From the NCBI GenBank assembly GCA_018820315.1, contig JAHJOQ010000088.1, positions 1-40,737 of the forward strand: a stretch of 40,737 bases of DNA, read 5' to 3'. The DNA is from Candidatus Zixiibacteriota bacterium (GTDB lineage Bacteria; Zixibacteria; MSB-5A5; JAABVY01; JAHJOQ01). Below, in pieces: positions 25,312 to 34,466 of this stretch. The position numbers and the translations under genes are program-made. Position 1 is the first letter of the stretch; each line of letters starts with the position of its first letter. The notes beneath the pieces were generated by a model. It worked only from the letters and a program-made list of their open reading frames with translations. It made no database searches and was not told the origin of the DNA.

Positions 25312-25860
25312 TTAGCCCTTCTTCTCTTCTACTTTCTCTTTCACCGGCATGGCATGAACGCCCTTCGCCTTCATCTTCTCGAAGTCAAACTTCTCTTTCG
25401 AGCGGAACTCTTCCGGTACGTTCTCGTTGTGGCATTTCAAGCAAGTCTTCTCATCGGGCATCATTAGACCATTTTCCATCGCCAGCTTCATGTCTTTCAT
25501 GACCTTCATAGTTTTGTAATCACTACCCGGACCGTGGCAGGCCTCGCACTGGATGCCTTCGAGCAACTCGCCTTTCGCGGTGGTGCCTGTGGTATGGCAA
25601 CCAACGCACTTGGCGTCTTTCTGCTGCTCAGGCTTGAGTGCAGCAAACGCCTTCGCGTGCTTTGTCTCGAGCCATGACGGATGGACGCCATCTTTGTTGT
25701 GGCAGGAACACTTCTTATCGCCGACATACTCGTGCTTGACAACTTCCTTCTCGACCTTTTCGGCCTTCGCAGTCTTTTCGCCCTCCTGGGCTGTCGCAAT
25801 CACGAAAGTCGCGGCGACGAAGAGGATCGCTGTGAGAATGAGAGTCAATTTCTTAGCCAT
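25312..25860 (-). CDS. Small periplasmic multiheme cytochrome (c554-like) with an atypical CxCH site
   Basis: The 182-residue product has AAGGAG upstream and a signal peptide (MAKKLTLILTAILFVAATFV). Three regular heme sites are visible: CVGCH (Cys85), CEACH (Cys105) and CLKCH (Cys140). The region GDKKCSCHNKDG at 47-58 stands where the first site of c554-like proteins is expected (KKCxxCH...W..SKHA), but only one residue lies between the cysteines (CSCH, Cys51 and Cys53). The following HPSWLETKHAKAFAAL is conserved, so His68 is probably an axial ligand. The protein likely shuttles electrons in the periplasm between the inner-membrane cytochromes of the neighbouring genes and terminal acceptors. 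Confidence 0.87.
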   Translation of the reverse strand: MAKKLTLILTAILFVAATFVIATAQEGEKTAKAEKVEKEVVKHEYVGDKKCSCHNKDGVHPSWLETKHAKAFAALKPEQQKDAKCVGCHTTGTTAKGELLEGIQCEACHGPGSDYKTMKVMKDMKLAMENGLMMPDEKTCLKCHNENVPEEFRSKEKFDFEKMKAKGVHAMPVKEKVEEKKG

Positions 25861-25953
25861 GTTTACTCCTTATTATCTGCTGCTCTTCCCTTATTTTCAT
25901 TTCCGCAAATTATACACTCTGGCAGCCGAAATGCAAACCATTTTCTTCCTGTT

Positions 25954-25986
25954 TGTGAAAAAAATACAAAATCTGATCTGGATCAA
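25954..25986. promoter_or_regulatory. Possible CRP/FNR-type sites upstream of the small cytochrome gene
   Basis: TGTGA-N6-TACAA (25954-25969) is a partial CRP-type site. CTGATCTGGATCAA (25973-25986) differs at one position from the FNR consensus TTGAT-N4-ATCAA. Both lie 95-125 bp upstream of the ATG at 25860, a spacing similar to the perfect sites near the large cytochrome genes. Confidence 0.5.
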
Positions 25987-26081
25987 AGAAAGCTGCAGGA
26001 GTGATCTAACACCTCCTGCAGCATGTAGTTGTGTTTAGCCAATATCGATCGAGATCATGAACAGAGACCGTAATCTCTGTC

Positions 26082-26240
26082 TTAGAAGTCGATCCTGAGA
26101 TCCGATCTCAACACGAAATACTGTCCACTTTCATCACCGTAGACATTGCCACCGGCATCGTCTTTAAGATCATAGTATGACGCCCCAGCTTCCCAAATCA
26201 GACCGTGTTTGAAGAGATAGGCAAATCCGAATTGACAACC
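26082..26240 (-). pseudogene. C-terminal remnant of an outer-membrane beta-barrel protein
   Basis: Reading on beyond the TGA of the 11-heme gene, the same frame continues FGFAYLFKHGLIWEAGASYY, then DLKDDAGGN, and ends GQYFVLRSDLRIDF with a stop at 26082-26084. Alternating aromatic and polar residues, turns and a terminal Phe are the signature of the last two strands of an outer-membrane barrel (the Bam recognition signal). Only about 50 residues remain and no start codon exists, so a porin gene has been lost here, right beside the cytochromes. Confidence 0.6.
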
Positions 26241-26261
26241 CACCGGGGGCTTCGCTACCGA

Positions 26262-28202
26262 TCAGTTTCGGTCCGGCTCGTCCTTCTTTACCGTCTCATT
26301 AGCAGGAGCTTTCCCTTTCAAGCCGGACAATTCCGTGTCGGCCGGATGGTGATGCTCATACATAGTCTGGGGCATTTTCCCATTTATCCACGCGGTGTTC
26401 ATCGGATAGACAGTCGGGTTGAAGATTGTCGAGTACATGTGCCAGACCAAAATTGCAAGCATCGCGAGCCATGCCTCGTAGTAATGGATGACCAGCATGA
26501 CATCCAGCACGCCCTTCGGGAATATCGCCACGATGTAGTTATCGAACCAGAGAAAGAACCCGGTGATAATCATGACGGCGGTGCCCCATACCAGCGCCCA
26601 GTACTCAGCCTTCTCCACATAATCGAAGCGACCGAACTTGGGTTTGTCCTTCTTCCATCCGAGGTTGTAGCCCACCATATGCAGAAAATCCTCGAAATCT
26701 CTCTTCACGGGAAAAATGTCTCTTAGAAACACCGTTCCTCGCTTGCCCATGAGGTAAAACAGGTGCCACAGGGTCGTGCCGACCAACACTACCGCTGCCA
26801 CTCTGTGAATGACTCCCCGCACAGGGAATCCGCCTTCCCATCCAAAAAACCATTGCACCCAGAAAGCGTTGGAGAATCTCAGTGCAAATCCGGATATTAC
26901 CAGCACCACGAAGGACACCATCAGGAAGTTGTGCTGCCAGACCTCATTGTAGTTCATTCGCCTGACCTGCGGCTTTCGGATTACATGCTGAATCTCTTTA
27001 CGCAGATCAATCAGCCAGTGAAATACCATGGTTCCGATTATAATAAATATTGCTATGATGTATACATGTCTCACTACACCGGCCACGGGAGTCTGAGTAA
27101 TTCCGGGAGTGCCATGGATAGGAGTTTGCGCCATTTCGGATGAGATACCGGGGTGGCAGTGACCACATGTCTCTTTAAGATTATCAAAATGAATGGATGA
27201 TGTCGGATCAGTGTGCGGAAGAATCCTGTGAGCCCCGTGACAGGACGAACAATTGGCCACAGTCATATCCCCTGCCTTGCTCTTCAATCCATGATAGCTG
27301 TCGACGTACGTCTGCAGTCGTCTCGACGGAATGCCATACTTCTCATTGAGAGATGCTGATTCATGACATGGAGAGCAGGTCGCTTCAGCCAGCCGTGACG
27401 CACTGACCGGGGAGCGAGGATCGCTGGGTGAGATGATTCCGTGTTCGCCGTGGCAGTGCGTACACACCGGAGCATCCACCTCGCCCCGCAGCACGAGTTT
27501 ACCGTGAATGCCTTCCCAGTAGTCGGCCTCAGTATTCCGATGGCACTTTCCGCAGGTCTTCGGAATATTGAAGTGACTGATTGTTGATTCAGTATCATTT
27601 GGAGCCAGAATTCGGTGCGCAGTCCCGCCGGTCGAATGGCAGTCATTGCAGGTCGCAGCGGAATAGACACCACCAAGTGACGCTTTACCGTGCACACTCG
27701 TTTGATACACCTCCACCGCATGACCGTAAAGAATCTCGTGCTTCTCGGTCAAGTCTATGTCCTCATGGCAGTGACCGCATGTCTTGGGCAGATTCTGAGG
27801 ATTTGTCGAAGAAGTCTTCTCCGTTGATGGCAGGATGTCATGAGAACCGTGACAATTGGCGCATGTCGGAATATCCTGTCCATCGGGGATTCTCAATCTT
27901 CCATGCCACTGGTAAGTGGCCGCCTCATCGCCATGACATGTGCCGCAATCTACACTGGGCAATGTCTCTTCGTGGGGAAGTTCCCCGATGCTCGCGTGAC
28001 AGTCGATGCATTCAAAATCCCGATGGATTGAAGACTTGAGCACCACATCAACAGTCTGTCCGCTCTCGCCGACAGACGCATCATGGCACTCAAGACAGGT
28101 CTCTTTGCCAAAATCCATAGCGTCCTGCGAATAGGCGATACCTGCGAAAACAGTGATGGAAATGAATGTTGCGGAAATTCTCGAGATGATTGTATTTCTC
28201 AT
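26262..28202 (-). CDS. 11-heme cytochrome c fused to a b-type membrane domain (CbcL-like layout)
   Basis: The 646-residue product has a signal peptide (1-26) and a periplasmic region with eleven CxxCH sites, first Cys at 36, 65, 86, 114, 142, 185, 217, 247, 276, 318 and 346. The C-terminal region (about 378-610) has four or more hydrophobic helices with His residues in HNFLMVSFVVLVISGFALRF, HRVAAVVLVGTTLWHLFYL and HYYEAWLAMLAILVWHMYS, as in cytochrome b561 / Ni-Fe hydrogenase b-type subunits. The combination resembles the Geobacter quinol oxidase CbcL, which sends electrons from menaquinol to the periplasm. GAGG lies 11 nt before the ATG. A perfect CRP-type palindrome lies about 106 bp upstream. 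The NapC-like gene lies upstream on the same strand. Confidence 0.9.
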   Translation of the reverse strand: MRNTIISRISATFISITVFAGIAYSQDAMDFGKETCLECHDASVGESGQTVDVVLKSSIHRDFECIDCHASIGELPHEETLPSVDCGTCHGDEAATYQWHGRLRIPDGQDIPTCANCHGSHDILPSTEKTSSTNPQNLPKTCGHCHEDIDLTEKHEILYGHAVEVYQTSVHGKASLGGVYSAATCNDCHSTGGTAHRILAPNDTESTISHFNIPKTCGKCHRNTEADYWEGIHGKLVLRGEVDAPVCTHCHGEHGIISPSDPRSPVSASRLAEATCSPCHESASLNEKYGIPSRRLQTYVDSYHGLKSKAGDMTVANCSSCHGAHRILPHTDPTSSIHFDNLKETCGHCHPGISSEMAQTPIHGTPGITQTPVAGVVRHVYIIAIFIIIGTMVFHWLIDLRKEIQHVIRKPQVRRMNYNEVWQHNFLMVSFVVLVISGFALRFSNAFWVQWFFGWEGGFPVRGVIHRVAAVVLVGTTLWHLFYLMGKRGTVFLRDIFPVKRDFEDFLHMVGYNLGWKKDKPKFGRFDYVEKAEYWALVWGTAVMIITGFFLWFDNYIVAIFPKGVLDVMLVIHYYEAWLAMLAILVWHMYSTIFNPTVYPMNTAWINGKMPQTMYEHHHPADTELSGLKGKAPANETVKKDEPDRN

Positions 28203-28300
28203 AACGTCTTATCCTCGAAGTGCTTCATCATCAGATATGCATCCGAGCTTCAACAAGCAAGACAAATATGACGTTTTTTCTCCTGCATGTCAACAGGAAT

Positions 28301-28316
28301 TGTGAAAAAGATCACA
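28301..28316. promoter_or_regulatory. Perfect CRP/FNR-family palindrome
   Basis: TGTGAAAAAGATCACA matches the TGTGA-N6-TCACA consensus at all ten fixed positions. Its centre is about 106 bp before the ATG of the 11-heme gene (28202), in the 178-bp gap behind the NapC-like gene. It suggests that this gene has its own regulated promoter. Confidence 0.75.
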
Positions 28317-28380
28317 TGTACAACTAGAGTGACATTGGCCACATTTAGATCGAGGCAATCAATTCGAGTACCGCAAAGCT

Positions 28381-29898
28381 CTAATAACCGGTATCAGGAG
28401 TGTGGCATTCTGTACATTTCACATCCCGCCACATCTCGTCTATATCTTCGGGGTGCTTGAAGTCGATGCCGGCGATGTCACTTGCGAGTTCCTCGACTTT
28501 CTCAGATGGTCCCTGAGCGATGATCAGGTGACAGGTCTCACACGAATGCGATATTGCCTTTCCCTCCGAGTTCTGCATCATGCCGTCGTGACATCGAAAA
28601 CAGCCATCATTGACGAAATGGCTCAGATTGTTTTCGCGCTGGCGGTAGTCTGTGCGCATTTCAGGGAAGAAGCTGGCGTCGTAGATTGTTTTCAACATAT
28701 CTGCCGCTTGCTCAATCGAAGTCTTCGCAGAATCTGCAAATGCAGGAAACTTTGACTTGTAGTATTCAAAAAGACCAGATTCAATTGCAGCGAGAGCCTC
28801 TTCCTTGGTCGAGTAGTCAGCGTTGAGAAGGCCCAGCCCCACCTGCCGGATGTAAGGAAGTCTCGTAGATATGCTTCCTGATGAAAGAGCCAGATTGATC
28901 GATTTGGCTGGGGGAAGGAAAGCATGGCTTGGCCTGTTGTGGCAGTCCATGCAGTCGAACTTCCTGATCTCAGTCGCCGGATCATTGATGTCCGGAATAT
29001 CTTCTGACGGATCAGTGTAGATTACAGTTTCGCCTTCCGAAGTGACGAGTCGTACCCACGGAATATTTTCGCGTTTGGGATCGGTAGCAATATATTCGAC
29101 ATTGTTCGCTGAGAGCATGTGCCAGTGAATACCTCCGACTTCCCCTGTACGCGGGTTTCCACCACCGATTTTCATGAGCAACTTAGTCGTCCATGGAGAG
29201 TTCTGCTCGTCCGTTTTGTAGTATGTATGCGTGATCATTTTCTCGCCATAGAACTGACGTGGCCAATGGCATCCCTCGCAGGTCTCTTGAGCCGGGCGAA
29301 GACTATGTACGGGTGTTTCAATTGGGCGAGAGAATGTATTAAGAGCGGTAGCAAACAACTGCCGTATGCCGTCAAACTTGTATTTTACCCGGAATGACGC
29401 TCCCGGACCTATGTGACACTTTGCGCATGCAACTCGCGCATGAGCCGAATTGTGATAGGTCACGTTCTGTGGGCCCATGACTTCATGACACGTTTCCCCA
29501 CAAAACTCAGTCGACTCGGTGGCGTCGTACGCCCTTGTGCCACCGTAAGCCGAGGCTATTATGAGAATTGCTGTTAACAGGAGAAACCGTCGGAGATTTC
29601 TGACATATGCCGGATCATATGGATCTATTGCAAGATTGAATTTGACTTTCTCGCCTCTTCGTCGCGCCGCTCTAACCTGAAGCCAGACAGAAATTAAGAA
29701 GAGCAGAACACCGACAACGCCTATAGATGGCACGATTATGAAGGTCAGAAGAGGAAGGTAGGGATTGTCTTCACTGCTGCCGACGTCAATAAGAAACAGC
29801 ATCACAAACAGGAAGCCCGAGACAAGAATCAATGAGCCACCGATCGCGGCGAGTGGGTGTCTGAACAGTGTCCGTCTTCGTATCATCACTTCAGCCAT
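28381..29898 (-). CDS. NapC/NrfH-like membrane cytochrome with seven heme sites
   Basis: The 505-residue product has three N-terminal hydrophobic helices (14-38, 48-74, 103-120), the last being the NapC-type anchor. Heme sites are CGETCH (Cys133, CxxxCH), CAKCH 158, CEGCH 207, CMDCH 316, CFRCH 433, CETCH 453 and CTECH 495. The opening FCGETCHEVMGPQNVTYHNSA and the following HARVACAKCHIGPG are characteristic of NapC/NirT-type quinol dehydrogenases, where the first site commonly has three spacer residues. It would accept electrons from menaquinol and feed soluble or outer-membrane cytochromes. AGGAG precedes the ATG. It lies upstream of, and on the same strand as, the 11-heme gene. Confidence 0.9.
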   Translation of the reverse strand: MAEVMIRRRTLFRHPLAAIGGSLILVSGFLFVMLFLIDVGSSEDNPYLPLLTFIIVPSIGVVGVLLFLISVWLQVRAARRRGEKVKFNLAIDPYDPAYVRNLRRFLLLTAILIIASAYGGTRAYDATESTEFCGETCHEVMGPQNVTYHNSAHARVACAKCHIGPGASFRVKYKFDGIRQLFATALNTFSRPIETPVHSLRPAQETCEGCHWPRQFYGEKMITHTYYKTDEQNSPWTTKLLMKIGGGNPRTGEVGGIHWHMLSANNVEYIATDPKRENIPWVRLVTSEGETVIYTDPSEDIPDINDPATEIRKFDCMDCHNRPSHAFLPPAKSINLALSSGSISTRLPYIRQVGLGLLNADYSTKEEALAAIESGLFEYYKSKFPAFADSAKTSIEQAADMLKTIYDASFFPEMRTDYRQRENNLSHFVNDGCFRCHDGMMQNSEGKAISHSCETCHLIIAQGPSEKVEELASDIAGIDFKHPEDIDEMWRDVKCTECHTPDTGY

Positions 29899-29920
29899 TA
29901 GCTCGCTCCTATAGCAAAAA

Positions 29921-29936
29921 AATGAAATGCCTCACA
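29921..29936. promoter_or_regulatory. Degenerate CRP/FNR-type half-palindrome
   Basis: On the minus strand TGTGA-GGCATT-TCATT matches eight of ten consensus positions. It lies only 23-38 bp before the ATG of the NapC-like gene, so if real it would act differently from the distal sites. The rest of the 29937-30189 gap shows no gene. Confidence 0.35.
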
Positions 29937-30189
29937 AGAATACAAGATCAGTCCGATTACTGCAAGCGGAAAACACGCCAATTGTCTCACCTAAGAACGA
30001 CATGTAACAAGTTTGCCGGAAGTTATCAGCATTAACAGGAGCACGGCTACAATAATCCCGGTAAACCGTTATAAATTAGAGACATAACACATGAATACGA
30101 TTGACACCAGAATCCATTGCCCTTAACAAGCAACCTGGCCGTGGATTCTCTAATTGAGGTCCTTAATGTACGATAAAATCAGTCTTTAT

Positions 30190-30205
30190 TGTGAAAAGTA
30201 TCACA
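30190..30205. promoter_or_regulatory. Perfect CRP/FNR-family palindrome
   Basis: TGTGAAAAGTATCACA matches all ten fixed positions of TGTGA-N6-TCACA. It lies about 118 bp upstream of the ATG at 30316, nearly the same distance as the site before the 11-heme gene. Confidence 0.75.
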
Positions 30206-30315
30206 TTTTCATTGACTAATACAGGAGATCATCTATTTTGTATCCCAATGTCGGCCGACCTGCTTTGCGACGCGAAATGAACCCTTGGAGCTTGTGTTGT
30301 GTCTGGAGATTTGAT

Positions 30316-33099
30316 ATGAGCACCTGTCTGAAATGGCTTCTGGCGGCGGTACTTGTTACGACCTTTGGATTTGCACCGGTGTTCGCGCAGTCTATCGAAG
30401 ACTGCATAATGTGCCATGAAGACGAGGAACTGACTAAGGAACGGAACGGCAAGGAGGTTTCACTATTCATAGACCTCAGTGTATACGAGAAGACGGTTCA
30501 TGGCGGGTTCGACTGCGTTGATTGTCACCAGGATCTATCAGGCGCAGATTTCCCTCATGACGAGGTGCTGGAACTTGTCGACTGCTCGATGTGCCACGAT
30601 GACATTGCATCCATTTATGACGGAAGCCTGCACGGAAAGAAAGTAAGAGAGGGGGAGCCGCTTGCCCCTCATTGCTGGGATTGTCATGGCGCCCACGACA
30701 TTTTTCCACCCAGTTCGCCAATTTCGAGAGTTACCAAATTCAACATTCCATATATGTGTGGATCGTGCCACAAAGAGGGCACTGCTGTCACCCAGAAATA
30801 CGATATTCCTAAAGACAGCATCCTCACGCACTACTCTGAGAGTATTCATGGAGTTGGCCTCTACCAGATGGGGCTGACGGTTACGGCGGTCTGTAGCGAT
30901 TGTCATACGGCTCACAATGTCCTTCCACACACCGATCCAAGATCGTCTATTTACAGAGAAAATGTTCCGAAGACGTGCGAGAAATGCCACGGGCAGATTG
31001 AGGAAGTTCACCGAAAGGTCATCCGTGGAGAAGTATGGAGAAAAGAGCCGGACAAAGTCCCGATCTGCGTCGACTGCCACTCTCCGCATGAAATCCGGCA
31101 AGTCTTCTACGATGAGGGAATCTCGAACAAAGACTGCTTGAATTGCCATCAGAAGAAGGATCTCGTGATGGTATCCGACGGGGACACAGTCTCACTCTAT
31201 GTAGAGTCTGAAGAGCTTTACGGCTCTATGCACAGAGGTGTAACATGTGCACAGTGTCATACCGGAGCGAGTCTTGAACATGACCGTCCCTGTGAAACAG
31301 TTGCTGATAAAGTGGACTGCTCCATTTGTCACGCCGAAGTTGAGGCGATGTACTTCAGCGGCATTCATGGATCGCTTGCGGAGCGAGGGGACAAGAAGGC
31401 GCCCGACTGCACCGACTGTCACGGTGTTCACGGCGTACTCGGAAAGACAGACGACAAATCCCCGACTTTCCCGATAAACGTGCCGCAGCTCTGCGGGAAT
31501 TGTCACCGTGAAGGCATGCAGGCTTCCGAGCGATATGCCAACGGCGAGCGGGATGTTGTGGAAGAATACTCCATGGGAATCCATGGCAAGGGGCTGCTCG
31601 AGAGTGGCCTGGTGGTGACAGCAATGTGCACCGACTGCCACACTGCACACATGGAGCTTCCGCCATCTGATCCGAGATCGACGGTTAATAGGGATAACAT
31701 CGCCGCGACCTGCGCAACGTGCCACAATGGCATTTATGAGCAGTTCTCGAAGAGTATTCACTCACCACTGGTCACTCACACGGAGGAACGTCTGCCCGTC
31801 TGCAACGATTGTCATCAGTCGCACACTATCATCCGCGCTGATCAGGTCGGATTCAGACTCAAAATAATGAATCAGTGTGGGAAGTGCCACGCGGATGTAA
31901 CGGAAACATATTTCGAGACATTCCACGGCAAGGTTTCGAAGCTCGGCTATGCTGCGGCAGCCAAGTGCTATGACTGTCACGGTGCGCACAACATCCTGCC
32001 ACCGGTGAATACCCATTCGACGTTGTCACGACAAAACATCGTGGCAACATGTGCGAAGTGTCATCCCGGATCGCACAGGCAGTTCGCGGGGTATCTTACA
32101 CATGCGACTCATCACGATCGCGCCAAGTATCCGATTCTATTCTATACATTCTGGTTCATGACCTCTCTCCTGCTCGGGACTCTCATTATCGCCGGCACGC
32201 ACACTCTCCTCTGGATGCCGAAGTCATTCCAGATGATGAGGGAGCATAAGGCTCTGCGCAGTAAATATCACGGCCACCTTGAATACAGACGGTTCAAACC
32301 GCTACATAGTGGGCTCCATTTCCTGGTCGTTATCAGTTTCCTGGGACTCGCAGTGACCGGCATGACCCTGAAATTCTCATATCTTGGATGGGCGCGATGG
32401 CTCTCTGGGATGCTCGGTGGCTTTGAATCAGCGGGCTATATTCACAGGATGTGTGCTATTATCACGTTCTTCTACTTCATAGCTCACATTGTCGATCGAA
32501 TAGTGACCAAGGTATCATCGAAGAAGAGCTGGAAAGATGTCCTCACAGGATCAAACTCGATGCTGCCTAACAAGAATGACTGGCGCGAGTTCAAGGCCAC
32601 TATCAAGTGGTTCTTCGGCGCGGGACCCCGTCCCAATTACGGCCGCTGGACCTATTGGGAAAAATTCGACTATTTCGCAGTCTTCTGGGGAGTCGCAATA
32701 ATCGGATCGACAGGGCTTGTACTCTGGTTCCCGGAGTTTTTCACACTGTTCCTGCCGGGATGGATCATCAATGTTGCGACAATCATCCACTCAGACGAGG
32801 CCCTGCTCGCGGTGGCATTCATATTCACCGTGCATTTCTTCAACACTCATTTCCGCCCCGACAAATTCCCGATGGATACGGTCATATTCACCGGCCGAGT
32901 ACCGCTTGAAGAACTCAAGCAGGATCGTCCCGGCGAATACCGCGAACTTGTCGAATCGCGTCAGATCAAAAAGCACCTTGTAGAACCGCTGCCGCCCGTG
33001 CTGGTGAAATTCATCAGAGTATTCGGATCCGTAGCGCTATTCATCGGACTGTCGCTAATCATTTTGATTATCTACGCAGAGATATTTGGATACAGATAG
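30316..33099 (+). CDS. 19-heme cytochrome c fused to a b-type membrane domain
   Basis: The 927-residue product starts at ATG 30316 (GGAG 9 nt upstream) with a signal peptide ending FAPVFAQS. A longer frame back to TTG 30238 lacks a ribosome site. The periplasmic part holds nineteen CxxCH sites over about 580 residues. Hemes 1-8 and 9-16 form two copies of one module with almost identical spacing, and hemes 17-19 look like part of a third. The membrane part has [50 protein letters not shown] and [21 protein letters not shown], matching the b-type domain of the 11-heme protein, plus a last helix ([20 protein letters not shown]). It is likely a menaquinol-linked conduit able to store many electrons. 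Divergent from the NapC-like gene. Confidence 0.9.
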   Translation: MSTCLKWLLAAVLVTTFGFAPVFAQSIEDCIMCHEDEELTKERNGKEVSLFIDLSVYEKTVHGGFDCVDCHQDLSGADFPHDEVLELVDCSMCHDDIASIYDGSLHGKKVREGEPLAPHCWDCHGAHDIFPPSSPISRVTKFNIPYMCGSCHKEGTAVTQKYDIPKDSILTHYSESIHGVGLYQMGLTVTAVCSDCHTAHNVLPHTDPRSSIYRENVPKTCEKCHGQIEEVHRKVIRGEVWRKEPDKVPICVDCHSPHEIRQVFYDEGISNKDCLNCHQKKDLVMVSDGDTVSLYVESEELYGSMHRGVTCAQCHTGASLEHDRPCETVADKVDCSICHAEVEAMYFSGIHGSLAERGDKKAPDCTDCHGVHGVLGKTDDKSPTFPINVPQLCGNCHREGMQASERYANGERDVVEEYSMGIHGKGLLESGLVVTAMCTDCHTAHMELPPSDPRSTVNRDNIAATCATCHNGIYEQFSKSIHSPLVTHTEERLPVCNDCHQSHTIIRADQVGFRLKIMNQCGKCHADVTETYFETFHGKVSKLGYAAAAKCYDCHGAHNILPPVNTHSTLSRQNIVATCAKCHPGSHRQFAGYLTHATHHDRAKYPILFYTFWFMTSLLLGTLIIAGTHTLLWMPKSFQMMREHKALRSKYHGHLEYRRFKPLHSGLHFLVVISFLGLAVTGMTLKFSYLGWARWLSGMLGGFESAGYIHRMCAIITFFYFIAHIVDRIVTKVSSKKSWKDVLTGSNSMLPNKNDWREFKATIKWFFGAGPRPNYGRWTYWEKFDYFAVFWGVAIIGSTGLVLWFPEFFTLFLPGWIINVATIIHSDEALLAVAFIFTVHFFNTHFRPDKFPMDTVIFTGRVPLEELKQDRPGEYRELVESRQIKKHLVEPLPPVLVKFIRVFGSVALFIGLSLIILIIYAEIFGYR
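30397..31821 (+). repeat. Internal duplication of an 8-heme module
   Basis: Distances between successive heme cysteines in hemes 1-8 are 37, 23, 30, 28, 45, 28 and 30 residues. In hemes 9-16 they are 37, 24, 30, 28, 45, 28 and 30. Shared sequence blocks include YEKTVHGG / [17 protein letters not shown] / [17 protein letters not shown] / GNCHREG and [12 protein letters not shown] / [12 protein letters not shown]. The two halves (30397-31105 and 31129-31821) diverged after duplication. Confidence 0.9.
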
Positions 33100-33103
33100 A
33101 GAC

Positions 33104-33170
33104 GGGTAGGGTGGAACGCGTTCCACCGATTCATCCACGGGTAGGATGGTGGAACATGTTCCACCCTACT
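33104..33170. repeat. Paired REP-like palindromes
   Basis: GGTGGAACGCGTTCCACC (33110-33127) and GGTGGAACATGTTCCACC (33148-33165) are perfect 18-bp palindromes, flanked by GGGTAGG and CCTAC. They lie just after the 19-heme gene and may end or stabilise its transcript. Confidence 0.7.
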
Positions 33171-33202
33171 TGGCTATTTCGATAGGATTTTGTTTGTTGA
33201 GG

Positions 33203-33370
33203 ATGGACACTAATTTACTACAGCTTGGATATTGGAATTTTGTCTCTTTGGAATTGACTCCAGAGTTGGATACTGTATCTTATCCTCAAAACACAGCAGG
33301 CGGATTTTTCATCGGGATTACACTTCAGAAGGAAGGCGTGGTGCCGGTGATTTATGATCTTTGCTTCTGA
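33203..33370 (+). other. Doubtful 55-codon frame in AT-rich gap
   Basis: A frame from ATG 33203 gives MDTNLLQLGYWNFVSLELTP and ends GVVPVIYDLCF. Composition is protein-like, but there is no ribosome site and no recognised family. It may be the 3' relic of a gene. The rest of 33171-33403 holds nothing clear. Confidence 0.25.
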
Positions 33371-33403
33371 AGGAAAGAAACTCGGCCTAAAAGGAGAGTG
33401 ATA

Positions 33404-34189
33404 ATGTGCAGAGCTCTGATTTCCCTAATAATACTGCTGTTTATGTGTCCGAACGGCTTTTCACAGATTGAACCTGCAGAGCACGAACTCGACAACTACG
33501 TCCGTTCCAAACCCTCAGCGGATCTACATTTGTCCATTAATGATCTAAATATTACGACAATCGTAGCGAAAAGTAACGAGAATTTCTGTGGAGCCCTAAT
33601 GAATCCATATCCCGTGCCTAATGAGCACGCTCTGAGATCGGCTTTGTCGAGTCTACAGCCATTGCGTTCTGAACAGGAGCGTCTAATCCGCTTGACACAG
33701 AAACTCATGAAAGATAGTCTCAAGATTTCTGATCCTCCCTGCAATGCCACTATTCTCCTACTAAAATCTCGTGCAATGAACATCTTTGTTTTGCAGGAGT
33801 ATTTGAAGGGCAAGCTGGCGCAGAAGGAAATAGATGACACTGGGAAAGCGATATGGGACAGCTTAAGGCCGACAGTCGATCTTGTCGATGCTGACACTAA
33901 GTTAAGCTTATTTGGAAGTCTTGCAGATCTGACGATTGCAGGAGTGGCCTACAGTTACGGGAATGCGCGCTCTGCAACTGCTGTCTTGAGATCAGGATTG
34001 GTAATTGAGCAATTCTATTGGCAGGCCTTTCCCCAATACTATGGCACAGAATCGGACTACATTAGAACTGAAGTAGTTATTTCCGGCTTTGTGACGCTCC
34101 TCGAAAAAGAGGAGATTAGTGGAGTGGATATCATTTCTGAGCAGATTGACCAGTATACAGAAATTGTGCGCAAACTCATGAGTCGGTAG
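33404..34189 (+). CDS. Exported protein of unknown function
   Basis: The 261-residue product starts at ATG 33404, seven bases after AAGGAG. A signal peptide (MCRALISLIILLFMCPNGFSQ) is followed by a largely helical protein (HALRSALSSLQPLRSEQERL, EIDDTGKAIWDSLRPTVDLV). No known motif. Base composition is visibly richer in A/T and in TTA/ATA codons than the genes before 33.1 kb or after 37 kb. It shares overall size and export with the next two genes, which face it, but I see no clear sequence similarity. Confidence 0.72.
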   Translation: MCRALISLIILLFMCPNGFSQIEPAEHELDNYVRSKPSADLHLSINDLNITTIVAKSNENFCGALMNPYPVPNEHALRSALSSLQPLRSEQERLIRLTQKLMKDSLKISDPPCNATILLLKSRAMNIFVLQEYLKGKLAQKEIDDTGKAIWDSLRPTVDLVDADTKLSLFGSLADLTIAGVAYSYGNARSATAVLRSGLVIEQFYWQAFPQYYGTESDYIRTEVVISGFVTLLEKEEISGVDIISEQIDQYTEIVRKLMSR

Positions 34190-34466
34190 CGTATATCAAG
34201 CCCTTTTCGGAAACTGTCTGCCAACTGTACACTTTGGGGTGGATAATAAGCGTAAATCGCTTCATCCATATCCTTTTTACCATTTCAGCTTGATCATTGC
34301 TCACAGACCATCTGAGCGCCACAGCAGACTATTCTTCAAGCAATTACTGCCCCATCGATAGATTGACCAAATTGGTGTGGGAGTTTTATTGTGAGGCGAG
34401 GGATATAAGAGATAAGAAGATTCATCCCGCAACCTTTCCGATTTCTCTGGCCTGCAAAGTGGTGAT

